12,479 nt of DNA, taken from positions 1-12,479 of the forward strand of contig CALECF010000117.1 of the NCBI GenBank assembly GCA_937948705.1, in the 5' to 3' direction. Of the stretch, positions 1-6,279 are shown in pieces. The position numbers and the translations under genes are program-made. Every line of letters begins with the position of its first letter. Position 1 is the first letter of the stretch. Source of the DNA: an uncultured Anaerosolibacter sp. (GTDB lineage Bacteria; Bacillota_A; Clostridia; Peptostreptococcales; Thermotaleaceae). The notes beneath the pieces are model-generated. The model was not told the DNA's origin. It was given only the letters and a program-made list of their open reading frames with translations, and searched no databases.

Positions 1-141
1 GCTATGACCACTGCTTCTCCATCCAAAACAATCTTTCCATCTTGATTGTAACAGGTGGTTTTTAGCTTGATTCTTCCTTTTTCCAACTTTTCGATGACCT
101 CTGCCACAGCTTTTACCGTATCGCCTATATATACTGGTGCC
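1..141. repeat. Terminal direct repeat, left copy
   Basis: These 141 bases are identical, base for base, to the last 141 bases of the window, in the same orientation. The repeat begins and ends exactly at the window ends, as expected when an assembler writes a closed circle as a linear contig with a k-mer-length overlap. It lies inside the MaoC hydratase gene. The alternative is a head-to-tail tandem duplication with the window cut at the duplication unit. Confidence 0.97.
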
Positions 142-401
142 ATAAACTTTAAGTTTTGTGACAGGTAGATAGTACCTGGGCCTGGGAGTTCCATACCCAG
201 CACTGCTGAGATGAGGCCTGCTGACAGCATTCCGTGGGCAATCCGTCCCTTAAACATAGAATTTTCAGCGACTCTTTGATTGATGTGGGCTGGATTTAAA
301 TCCCCTGTAATTCCTGCAAAGAGATAGATATCTGTTTCTGAAATTGTTTTTTCAAAACTCCCTTGATCTCCTACTTGGATTTGTTCGTAAGATTTACTCA
401 T
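1..401 (-). CDS. MaoC-like (R)-specific enoyl-CoA hydratase, N-terminal 133 codons (3' end continues at the other window end)
   Basis: Predicted cytoplasmic hot-dog-fold hydratase of the MaoC/PhaJ type, interconverting trans-2-enoyl-CoA and (R)-3-hydroxyacyl-CoA. The translation begins MSKSYEQIQVGD. It carries the family's active-site segment AGITGDLNPAHIN at about residues 30-42, with the Asp and His that activate water in known R-hydratases, followed by GRIAHGMLSAGL. The ATG at 401 is preceded by a purine-rich stretch (AAAAGGGGG), and a sigma-54 promoter lies about 55 bases upstream. The frame runs off the window at base 1. Joined through the 141-base repeat to the piece at 12320, it gives 139 residues and a TAA stop, the normal length of this family. 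Substrate chain length cannot be told from sequence; short-chain (C4) is likely from the thiolase and SDR neighbours. Confidence 0.9.
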   Translation of the reverse strand, partial: MSKSYEQIQVGDQGSFEKTISETDIYLFAGITGDLNPAHINQRVAENSMFKGRIAHGMLSAGLISAVLGMELPGPGTIYLSQNLKFMAPVYIGDTVKAVAEVIEKLEKGRIKLKTTCYNQDGKIVLDGEAVVI

Positions 402-456
402 AAAAATCCCCCTTTTTTGTTTGTTAATTATCTATCGATTCTTCACCTTCTTTTAT

Positions 457-473
457 TTGCAATTACAATGCCA
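457..473 (-). promoter_or_regulatory. Sigma-54 (-24/-12) promoter of MaoC hydratase gene
   Basis: On the minus strand the sequence reads TGGCATT-GTAA-TTGCAA. This is TGGCA and TTGC with the exact spacing of RpoN promoters, preceded by TT as in the other three copies in this window. Transcription would start near 447, leaving a leader of about 46 bases. Activity would need an enhancer-binding ATPase such as the one encoded at 3009-4730. Confidence 0.85.
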
Positions 474-664
474 ATTCTTAAAAGCTTTGTATCTCCTGAT
501 ATCTTTCGTCTCCACTTCCTCTATTGCTGTTAATTCATTAACCAGTTGTCATGACATCTATTCTGCCATAAAAAAAGCGTCCATTTTTTTGCACACTCAT
601 CTTTTTACTATATGCTACACTCCATTAGTGTGGAGTAGAGGATGTAGGAGTTTGAATTGATTCG

Positions 665-685
665 CGGGCGGGATAACCCCGCCCG
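665..685. repeat. GC-rich palindrome (GGGCGGGATAACCCCGCCC family), single copy
   Basis: An 8-bp perfect stem CGGGCGGG/CCCGCCCG encloses the loop ATAAC. It belongs to a family also seen at 1699-1717, 1746-1760, 12027-12045 and 12120-12138. The GC-rich core contrasts with the AT-rich spacer. It resembles a REP-type dispersed extragenic palindrome; its function is not known from sequence. Confidence 0.85.
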
Positions 686-698
686 AGTATGGTATAGT

Positions 699-738
699 CA
701 AAAAATAAAGATAGAGGCCTATTCATCTCCCCTATCTT
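699..738 (-). terminator. Rho-independent terminator downstream of ykgJ-like gene
   Basis: Read on the minus strand, AAGATAGGGG pairs with CCTCTATCTT (10 bp with one G-U wobble) around an 11-base loop and is followed by TATTTTTTG. It would end transcription from the YkgJ-type gene before the MaoC promoter. Confidence 0.8.
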
Positions 739-763
739 CGATCATCTTTTCTCTTTTTCTTTT

Positions 764-833
764 AACTTCTAACCTCTAACCTCTAACTTCTAACTTCTAA
801 CCTCTAACTTCTAACCTCTAACTTCTAACCTCT
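764..833. repeat. Heptamer tandem array, (AACYTCT) x10
   Basis: Ten uninterrupted 7-base units AACTTCT or AACCTCT follow each other and differ only at the fourth base (order T C C T T C T C T C). A partial unit then runs into the TAG stop of the minus-strand gene ending at 836. The array lies directly 3' of that gene, between its stop codon and its terminator. The unit is too short and spacerless for CRISPR. A slippage-prone microsatellite is the plainest reading; an iteron role is possible but unsupported. Confidence 0.9.
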
Positions 834-835
834 AA

Positions 836-1576
836 CTAAATAACCGCCCTTGTCTTACTTATAATTTCCTCTAAGGTTTCGCTGACTCCATCTTCTACAA
901 ATTCCTTCATGATCTGAATACGAAGGGAGCTGGCTTCATCTCGATCAAAAATCGTATAAATAAACCAGGAAATGAGTCCTGTACCCAAATAATCCTCCGT
1001 GATCAAACCTCTCATAAAATAGGCAGACTCCATAGTGAAGATATTGTCTACCATATTTTGTCTTTGATTTCTCTGAATCCTTTTGTTTACCTCAAAATCC
1101 TCACAATATTGAATTTTATATTCAACCACCTGCTTTGGCAAGTCTATACCGTATTTGTTTCTAAACAAACGGGCATTTTTAAGGTTTTCACCATGGACGC
1201 TGCGATAGCTCGCCTCATACTCGTCCTCTGTCCAATGCCCAAAAAGCCTGCAGACAAGGGGACGATAATTATAGATCATGCACATTCCCTCTTCATTCAG
1301 GAATGGACAGGGACTTTTTTCTACCAGCTCTAGGAAGTAATATCTTATCAGCTTTGGAAATAACGCCTCGTAAAGAGCACGGTTGCCTTGTAGATATTGG
1401 AATACATTTAGAAATTCGGTGTAATGGGTTTGTACAGATTCCATACAGCACTTTGTACACCCATGGCAGCGTCCCTGGGGAATGGTACGATAAATCCGCT
1501 GCAGGTTTTCAAAATGATTGCTGTTTGTGGCTGTTTTGATAGATTTCTCTATGTTTTTAATGGTTAATTTATTCAT
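836..1576 (-). CDS. YkgJ-family cysteine-cluster protein
   Basis: This 246-residue cytoplasmic protein carries the CxxCxxCC signature (CHGCTKCC, residues about 37-44) that defines the YkgJ/UPF0153 family. Further cysteines lie in SPCPF, GMCMIY and PLVCRLFG. Such clusters are thought to bind zinc or an iron-sulfur centre, but the family's reaction is unknown and I do not assign one. There is no signal peptide and no membrane segment. I chose the ATG at 1576 because AGGA lies 9 bases upstream. The ATG at 1585 is in frame, but its AGG would touch the start codon. The gene has its own sigma-A-like promoter and terminator, so it seems independent of the sigma-54 regulon around it. Its link to the hydroxyacid pathway is unclear. 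Confidence 0.85.
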   Translation of the reverse strand: MNKLTIKNIEKSIKTATNSNHFENLQRIYRTIPQGRCHGCTKCCMESVQTHYTEFLNVFQYLQGNRALYEALFPKLIRYYFLELVEKSPCPFLNEEGMCMIYNYRPLVCRLFGHWTEDEYEASYRSVHGENLKNARLFRNKYGIDLPKQVVEYKIQYCEDFEVNKRIQRNQRQNMVDNIFTMESAYFMRGLITEDYLGTGLISWFIYTIFDRDEASSLRIQIMKEFVEDGVSETLEEIISKTRAVI

Positions 1577-1635
1577 GGAAAACATTCCTATCTAGTGATG
1601 TATTGGGTTCATAAAAAAAGTAAACCCTATCTACT

Positions 1636-1662
1636 ATTATATCATTGTTTCTACGAAGTCAA
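1636..1662 (-). promoter_or_regulatory. Sigma-A-type promoter of ykgJ-like gene
   Basis: On the minus strand TTGACT and a perfect TATAAT are separated by 15 bases, about 50-60 bases upstream of the start codon. The boxes are close to consensus but the spacing is shorter than the preferred 17, so the -35 assignment is less certain than the -10. Confidence 0.5.
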
Positions 1663-1696
1663 TGAATTTAACATCATTTTTATATTTTAGCCATAG

Positions 1697-1763
1697 ACGG
1701 GCAGGATAACCCTGCCCCTAGGAGATACGGAACACATTGGTAGGTGTGGGGTTATCCCACCCG
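1697..1763. repeat. Inverted pair of GC-rich palindromes
   Basis: The unit GGGCAGG-ATAAC-CCTGCCC (1699-1717) faces the related unit GTGGG-GTTAT-CCCAC (1746-1760). The complement of the second gives the same order, GGG.GGGATAACCCC.CCTA, so two diverged copies of one element are arranged head to head. The arrangement resembles a bacterial interspersed mosaic element or a small MITE. It matches the pair at 12027-12138. Confidence 0.8.
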
Positions 1764-1796
1764 CTGACCACAATACCCGCCTATAATCATCTTAAG

Positions 1797-1871
1797 TAGG
1801 GAGCGCCCCCTGTGGCGTTCCGTTTATAGGGCAGTACACCACGACAGAACGGCACAGGGGCCGTTCCCTAC
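1797..1871. repeat. Inverted pair of GAACGGCACAGGGGCC-type repeats
   Basis: A 25-base unit at about 1797-1821 is repeated in inverted, roughly 80 percent matching form at 1847-1871. Each unit is itself a hairpin: GAGCGCC/GGCGTTC with one mismatch, and GAACGGC/GCCGTTC perfect. A third, nearly identical copy stands alone at 6238-6263. This is a second dispersed palindrome family, distinct from the GGGCGGGATAACC family. Confidence 0.8.
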
Positions 1872-1909
1872 GGTGAACCCGTACTATGGTCCAAACCTTT
1901 TTAATACTT

Positions 1910-1943
1910 CCTAAAAAACAAAATGCTAGGGTCTCCCCTAGCA
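1910..1943 (-). terminator. Rho-independent terminator of the SDR gene
   Basis: On the minus strand TGCTAGGG-GAGA-CCCTAGCA forms an 8-bp perfect stem with a 4-base loop, followed directly by TTTTGTTTTTT. It lies 15 bases after the SDR stop codon, so this gene is probably transcribed alone. Confidence 0.92.
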
Positions 1944-1957
1944 CTCTACCTCGCTTC

Positions 1958-2698
1958 TTATAATACAACGCCGCCATCTACACTCAACACTGTCCCAGTG
2001 ATGAATCTTGCTTCGTCAGAAGCTAAGAATACATAAGCATTGGCAATATCCTCTGGATAGCCTAAGCTCTTTAATGAAGACTTCTCCTTCATCATATCTA
2101 AGACCTTCTCAGGCATTTTTTCTGTCATTGGCGTCATGATAAATCCTGGAGCCACAGCATTGACACGAATACCCTTTGGGCCTAATTCTTTTGCCCATGA
2201 TTTTGCCATGCCAATAACGCCCCACTTTGTTGCCGCATAATTCGTTTGTCCAAAGTTACCATAAATACCTACAACGGAGGATGCATTCACAATTACACCC
2301 GAACCCTGGCCAGTCATTATCTTTGCTGCTGCCTGACCACAGTTGAACACACCTTTTAGGTTCACATCAATCACACGATCCCACTGGTCTTCTGTCATTT
2401 TTTCAAGCTTTGCATCAGCTGTTATTCCTGCATTATTCACAAGAATATCCAATCTTCCATACTGGGCAACTGCGTCTGCAATCATTTTTTCTACCTGCTC
2501 ACGATTTGTTACATTCACAGGTATACCTATTGCCTCGCCACCAGCTGCCTTAATCTTTTCAACAACACTTTGCACATCTGCTTCATTTAAATCTGCAACA
2601 ATTACCTTTGCACCCTCTTCTGCGAATCGTACACAAGTGGTCTCGCCAATCCCTCTTCCTCCACCAGTCACTACGGCTACTTTATCCTTTAATCTCAT
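1958..2698 (-). CDS. SDR-family 3-hydroxyacyl-CoA dehydrogenase / acetoacetyl-CoA reductase (FabG/PhaB-like)
   Basis: This 246-residue cytoplasmic oxidoreductase is a classical short-chain dehydrogenase. It has the cofactor loop TGGGRGIG (11-18), NNAG (88-91), catalytic Ser in NASS (138-141), and Tyr154/Lys158 in YAATK. Its length is typical of FabG. An Asp at the end of the second beta strand (VADL, Asp36) favours NAD(H) over NADP(H). With thiolase, CoA-transferase and an R-hydratase in the same regulon, the likely reaction is (R)-3-hydroxybutyryl-CoA to acetoacetyl-CoA or the reverse. A role in fatty acid synthesis cannot be excluded from sequence, but no fab genes are nearby. The start has AAGGAGGA 7 bases upstream. 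It has its own sigma-54 promoter and its own terminator. Confidence 0.9.
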   Translation of the reverse strand: MRLKDKVAVVTGGGRGIGETTCVRFAEEGAKVIVADLNEADVQSVVEKIKAAGGEAIGIPVNVTNREQVEKMIADAVAQYGRLDILVNNAGITADAKLEKMTEDQWDRVIDVNLKGVFNCGQAAAKIMTGQGSGVIVNASSVVGIYGNFGQTNYAATKWGVIGMAKSWAKELGPKGIRVNAVAPGFIMTPMTEKMPEKVLDMMKEKSSLKSLGYPEDIANAYVFLASDEARFITGTVLSVDGGVVL

Positions 2699-2740
2699 GA
2701 TTGTTCCTCCTTCAATAATTAATTATTTCTACCCTATTTC

Positions 2741-2758
2741 AATGCAATAGTCATGCCA
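2741..2758 (-). promoter_or_regulatory. Sigma-54 (-24/-12) promoter of the SDR gene
   Basis: The minus strand reads TGGCATG-ACTA-TTGCAT, matching the RpoN consensus in both elements and spacing. The predicted start is near 2732, giving a leader of about 34 bases before ATG 2698 that contains the ribosome site. Confidence 0.9.
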
Positions 2759-2821
2759 AAGATGTAATATTGCAGCTACCAGTCCTTTGAAGGGAACATC
2801 ATTTCTATAAGCAAATACAAC

Positions 2822-2838
2822 TGTACAGAATATGTACA
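2822..2838. promoter_or_regulatory. Candidate activator site TGTACA-N5-TGTACA
   Basis: Two self-complementary TGTACA hexamers are spaced 11 bases centre to centre, about one helical turn. They lie about 65-80 bases upstream of the -24 element of the SDR promoter. A third TGTACA is at 2919-2924. Position and symmetry fit an upstream activating sequence for a dimeric sigma-54 activator. Only related, not identical, palindromes occur at the other three promoters (TGTCATGACA at 547, TGTATACA at 6267), so this is tentative. Confidence 0.35.
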
Positions 2839-2984
2839 CATTTCTCCCCAGCTGTCTCTTCCTGGGTCCTATAAAGGCCAACATAGTGTTTGCCTGGGCT
2901 GACGCCGTGTCAATATTTTGTACACTAGTTCTTGTTCCACTCCATACTTTTATTAAATGTATACCATAAATTATACTTCTATAA

Positions 2985-2998
2985 CTGTTAGCTGTTAG
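2985..2998. repeat. Short CTGTTAG x2 repeat at the regulator's 3' end
   Basis: Two tandem 7-base units CTGTTAG lie just beyond the stop codon of the sigma-54 regulator. They recall the heptamer array just beyond the stop of the YkgJ-type gene, which also uses a 7-base TAAC/TTAG-containing unit. Too short to interpret alone. Confidence 0.5.
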
Positions 2999-3008
2999 CC
3001 GCAACTAA

Positions 3009-4730
3009 TTACAAGTCAAATTTCTCCATCTTCTGATATAAACTGGTTCTGCTAATTCCCAAGCGTTTGGCTGCCTCTTTCTTATTGCCGTCCACAACCT
3101 TTAAGCAGTTCACGATCATTTCCTTTTCCAATCGCTCAATGGCCGTCTTAAAACCCTCAATATCCTCACTGGCTACATTGTTGTTTTCCGTAATTTTTGG
3201 AGGCAAATGATGGGCTTCAACGACAGTCTCCTTGTCCAACAGGTTCAGTGCCCGCTCTAATGTATTCTCTAACTCTCGCACATTGCCAGGCCAACGATAA
3301 TTCATAAGATAATGCATGGCCTCCTCAGAAATGTTGCTCACAATAATTCCCATATTGTGAGAAAGTTTACTGAGCAAGTGTTTGGATAGAGATTTAATAT
3401 CTGCAATTCTTTCCCTCAAAGGAGGCACCTGGATGGTCATCACATTCAATCGATAATAGAGGTCTTCCCGGAATTTACCCTCTCCCACCAATTCTTCTAG
3501 GTTTTTATTGGTAGCAGCAATAATCCGCACATCAATATGCTTGGTTTTGCTCCCCCCTACCCGTTCGATCTCCTTCTCTTGGAGAACCCGTAGGAGCTTT
3601 GCTTGCATTTTGATGTCCATATCACCAATCTCATCAAGGAAAATACTCCCCTTATCTGCCAGTTCAAATTTCCCCAGTTTCCCACCCTTCTTCGCTCCTG
3701 TGAAGGCCCCTTCTTCATATCCAAACAGCTCTGATTCCAAAAGTTCCGCCGGGATGGCTGCACAGTTCAATTTTACGAATGTATGATTGGCCCTAGTACT
3801 AAGATTATGAATGGCATGGGCAAATAGCTCTTTTCCCGTGCCGCTTTCCCCAAGAATAAGCACCGTTGAGTCACTTTTCGCTGCCTTTTTACTCATGTTC
3901 TTCACCCTTAGGATTCCATTGCTTGTTCCCACAATGCTCTCAAAAGAATACTTACCTGCCCGCTCCTTCTTTAGCTCATCTCGGTAGTACTCTAGCTCTC
4001 TTTCCATCTTTGTTACTTTTTTTGCCATGGTATTGAAGTCGCTAATGTCTTTAAAATTGACCTTTCCCACCGCTCCGATGACCTTCCCATTGATGACCAC
4101 AGGAAGTCTTGTTGCAATCATGTGATTCCCCTTGATCTCTTGAATGTCGCCAATTTCAGCCCTACCCGTTTTGGCAACAATGTGCATCCTCGTATTTGGA
4201 ATGACTTGCGTCACATGCTTGCCAATAGCCTCCTCCTTGGTCATGGATAGAAAAGACAAGTAGGTTTGACTCATCATGGTGACGATACCCTCTCGATCCA
4301 CCAATACCACCCAGTCGTAGGCGGTTTCAATAATCGTTTCTAACACCTTAGAATGCTCCCGTTCCCCCATGAGTGCCTTGTCGATTCGATTATAGTCCGT
4401 CACATCTGTAAATACAGCCAAAGCTCCAATAGCTTGATCTTTACATAAAATCGGGGTTCGATTGGCAATAAATTCTCTTCCATTTTTATTGAATACCACA
4501 CCCAGCTCCAGTTCTCTGGTCCGCATGACCCGATGGAGGGTTGTATCCTCAATGAGCTCATTCATCCTTTTTCCGATATGATCCTTAGACTCTACCCCCA
4601 GTAATTCCGCTGCTGCTGTATTTAGATAGGTTACATTTTCCTCCGTGTCGATGGCCACGATTCCTTCTCCAGAGATATCTACCAAGGTATTTAGTAAGCT
4701 TTGAACATAGATATGATGATCTCGATCCAT
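3009..4730 (-). CDS. PAS-PAS-AAA+-Fis-type sigma-54-dependent transcriptional activator
   Basis: This 573-residue cytoplasmic enhancer-binding protein has two PAS-like sensory domains (about 4-115 and 124-225) and a charged linker that looks coiled-coil (about 235-258). The AAA+ domain has Walker A GESGTGKE (294-301), the sigma-54-contacting loop GAFTGA (341-346), Walker B IFLDE (363-367) and FREDLYYRL (420-428). A C-terminal helix-turn-helix covers about 546-567 (KKEAAKRLGISRTSLYQK). All residues needed for ATP hydrolysis and sigma-54 remodelling are present. There is no receiver domain, so it probably senses a small ligand or CoA intermediate through PAS. It sits between two of four genes that have sigma-54 promoters and is their likely activator. 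ATG 4730 is preceded closely by GTGAGG; an in-frame GTG at 4739 would add three residues and is possible. I see no sigma-54 promoter for the gene itself. Confidence 0.95.
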   Translation of the reverse strand: MDRDHHIYVQSLLNTLVDISGEGIVAIDTEENVTYLNTAAAELLGVESKDHIGKRMNELIEDTTLHRVMRTRELELGVVFNKNGREFIANRTPILCKDQAIGALAVFTDVTDYNRIDKALMGEREHSKVLETIIETAYDWVVLVDREGIVTMMSQTYLSFLSMTKEEAIGKHVTQVIPNTRMHIVAKTGRAEIGDIQEIKGNHMIATRLPVVINGKVIGAVGKVNFKDISDFNTMAKKVTKMERELEYYRDELKKERAGKYSFESIVGTSNGILRVKNMSKKAAKSDSTVLILGESGTGKELFAHAIHNLSTRANHTFVKLNCAAIPAELLESELFGYEEGAFTGAKKGGKLGKFELADKGSIFLDEIGDMDIKMQAKLLRVLQEKEIERVGGSKTKHIDVRIIAATNKNLEELVGEGKFREDLYYRLNVMTIQVPPLRERIADIKSLSKHLLSKLSHNMGIIVSNISEEAMHYLMNYRWPGNVRELENTLERALNLLDKETVVEAHHLPPKITENNNVASEDIEGFKTAIERLEKEMIVNCLKVVDGNKKEAAKRLGISRTSLYQKMEKFDL

Positions 4731-4881
4731 CTTCCTCACTTCTCTCTGTTTCTATTTATTAAAATTAAAAGTTCGTCCTATCCTCTGCTCTGACGATCCC
4801 CCAATGTCCTATTGATCTGGGAGATAACGAACAGGTCTATTTGTCCTTCAAGCCTTTGCCTTCCCCTCAATCCATAATTGG

Positions 4882-4914
4882 GATATAACAATAGGGGGTG
4901 ACTTCGCACCCCCC
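4882..4914 (-). terminator. Rho-independent terminator of the thiolase gene
   Basis: On the minus strand GGGGGTG-CGAAGT-CACCCCC forms a 7-bp GC-rich perfect stem with a 6-base loop, followed by TATTGTTATAT. It starts 14 bases after the thiolase stop codon and separates thiolase from the regulator gene downstream. Confidence 0.85.
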
Positions 4915-4927
4915 ATCCTTTAAGTAA

Positions 4928-6106
4928 TTATTTTCTTTCTACAATAAGGGCTGTTCCCATACCGCCACCGATACATAAGGTAGCTAAGCCTCTTTTTGCG
5001 TCTCTCTTTTCCATTTCATGAAGCAATGTGACTAAGATTCTTGCACCACTGGCGCCTACTGGGTGACCTAGGGCAATGGCACCACCATTTACGTTTACCT
5101 TTTCTTTATCCAGCTTTAAGTCCCTTACAACAGCAATAGATTGAGCTGCAAAAGCTTCATTGGCTTCAAACAAGTCAATATTCTCTACTGTTAGTCCCGC
5201 CTTTTGAAGGGCCTTCTGAGAAGCAGAAATGGGTCCTACACCCATGATGGTTGGATCTAAGCCTGTGGTCGCATGGGATACGATGGTAGCCAACGGTTTA
5301 ATGCCTAGCTCATCAGCCTTTTCCTTGGACATTACCACGATAATCGCTGCACCATCATTGATACCTGAAGCATTTGCTGCCGTTACAGTACCATCCTTTT
5401 TAAACGCTGGCTTTAACTTCCCAAAGGACTCTAATGTTGCCCCATCCTTAATATATTCATCCTCTTCAAATAGCGTCGTTCCTTTTCTTGTCTTAATCTC
5501 TACCGGAACGATCTCGTCCTTGAATCTTCCTTCTTTCTTTGCCTTTTCTGCTTTGTTCTGGCTGGCAACCGCAAAAGCATCCTGCTCTTCTCTGCTGATT
5601 CCCCACTGCTCTGCCACGTTTTCTGCTGTGATGCCCATGTGGTAGTTATTAAATACATCTGTAAGGGCATCACTGATCATGGAATCCACAAATTCTCCGT
5701 GGCCCATTTTATGTCCCCATCGAGAGTTCTTTACGAGATAAGGTGCAGAACTCATCACCTCTGTACCACCGGCAATCACGATATCATTGTCTCCTGCGAT
5801 GATGGTTTGCGCTGCCAAGGATACAGTTCTAAGACCTGATCCACAAAGAATATTTACGGTTGTTGCAGGTACTTCCACTGGAATCCCCGCCTTGATTGCA
5901 GCCTGTCTTGCGACCCCTTGACCATGGCCAGCCTGAAGAATACAACCTAAGTATACTTCATCTACCTGCTCAGGCTTAATACCCGCTCTTTGAATCGCTT
6001 CCTTTATGGCAATGGCTCCTAGTTCACCTGGTGTAAATCCTGCTAAAGCTCCATTAAAACTTCCGATAGGTGTTCTTACTGCACTGGCAATGACAACTTC
6101 TCTCAT
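4928..6106 (-). CDS. Acetyl-CoA acetyltransferase (acetoacetyl-CoA thiolase)
   Basis: This 392-residue cytoplasmic thiolase catalyses 2 acetyl-CoA to acetoacetyl-CoA plus CoA, or the reverse. The nucleophilic Cys88 lies in NILCGSG, NEAFA is at 316-320, His348 in GHPVGASG, and the second catalytic Cys378 in CIGGGMG. Length and motifs are those of biosynthetic/degradative short-chain thiolases (ThlA/AtoB/PhaA class). The ATG at 6106 has AGGAGGA at good spacing. The gene has its own sigma-54 promoter and its own terminator, so it is monocistronic within the regulon. With the SDR and CoA-transferase it would complete conversion of a C4 3-hydroxy or 3-keto acid to acetyl-CoA. Confidence 0.96.
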   Translation of the reverse strand: MREVVIASAVRTPIGSFNGALAGFTPGELGAIAIKEAIQRAGIKPEQVDEVYLGCILQAGHGQGVARQAAIKAGIPVEVPATTVNILCGSGLRTVSLAAQTIIAGDNDIVIAGGTEVMSSAPYLVKNSRWGHKMGHGEFVDSMISDALTDVFNNYHMGITAENVAEQWGISREEQDAFAVASQNKAEKAKKEGRFKDEIVPVEIKTRKGTTLFEEDEYIKDGATLESFGKLKPAFKKDGTVTAANASGINDGAAIIVVMSKEKADELGIKPLATIVSHATTGLDPTIMGVGPISASQKALQKAGLTVENIDLFEANEAFAAQSIAVVRDLKLDKEKVNVNGGAIALGHPVGASGARILVTLLHEMEKRDAKRGLATLCIGGGMGTALIVERK

Positions 6107-6154
6107 TTTTTATTCCTCCTCATGTATCTTATGATTTAATTCTACAGTTTTACT

Positions 6155-6171
6155 ATGCAATTTTCTTGCCA
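6155..6171 (-). promoter_or_regulatory. Sigma-54 (-24/-12) promoter of the thiolase gene
   Basis: The minus strand reads TGGCAAG-AAAA-TTGCAT with RpoN spacing. The start would be near 6145, giving a leader of about 39 bases. The recombinase gene ends only about 110 bases upstream, so any activator site for this promoter lies in 6200-6280 or inside the recombinase gene. Confidence 0.85.
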
Positions 6172-6237
6172 ATTCTCAAACCAGCTATTTTATGTATTTT
6201 TCCTCCGCTGAAGCAAATTGACTGTCCAACTCTTATG

Positions 6238-6261
6238 GGGAACGGCACAGGGGCCATTCCC
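6238..6261. repeat. Palindromic repeat, third copy of the GAACGGCACAGGGGCC family
   Basis: GGGAACGGC and GCCATTCCC pair around ACAGGG with one mismatch. The unit nearly matches the copy at 1847-1871, including the trailing CTACG. It lies just downstream of the recombinase stop codon and could also help to end its transcript, although no T-run follows on the minus strand. Confidence 0.75.
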
Positions 6262-6279
6262 TACGATGTATACATATTA

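Larger units (their letters stand above)
402..835. other. 434-bp spacer between ykgJ-like gene and MaoC hydratase
   Basis: I see no convincing gene here; a 79-codon plus-strand frame (421-660) has no ribosome site and no recognisable protein. In order the spacer holds the sigma-54 promoter of the MaoC gene (457-473), a perfect 10-bp palindrome TGTCATGACA (547-556) about 75 bases upstream of that promoter, a GC-rich palindrome (665-685), a terminator for the upstream gene (699-738) and a heptamer array (764-833). Confidence 0.7.
1577..1957. other. 381-bp spacer with promoter, palindromic repeats and terminator
   Basis: No gene is supported here; a 61-codon minus-strand frame running through the repeats (1792-1977) has no ribosome site. 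The spacer holds the promoter of the YkgJ-type gene, two inverted repeat pairs (1697-1763 and 1797-1871) and the terminator of the SDR gene (1910-1943). Confidence 0.7.
2699..3008. other. 310-bp control region upstream of the SDR gene
   Basis: A 91-codon minus-strand frame spans most of it (2729-3004), but it has no recognisable protein or ribosome site and overlaps the sigma-54 promoter. I read the region as non-coding. It holds the promoter (2741-2758), TGTACA motifs (2822-2838 and 2919-2924) suited to an upstream activator site, and a short heptamer repeat next to the regulator's stop. Confidence 0.65.

Noticed and set aside
764..833. Heptamer array as CRISPR or telomere-like repeat
   Set aside because: The units are 7 bases with no spacers, no cas genes are present, and the unit is not a telomeric motif.
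2729..3004. 91-codon minus-strand ORF between the regulator and the SDR gene
   Set aside because: It runs through the sigma-54 promoter and likely activator sites, has no ribosome site, starts in a repeat and resembles no protein family I know.
5229..5839. Plus-strand ORFs of 138 and 66 codons opposite the thiolase
   Set aside because: They are antisense shadows of a clearly coding gene and have no recognisable product.
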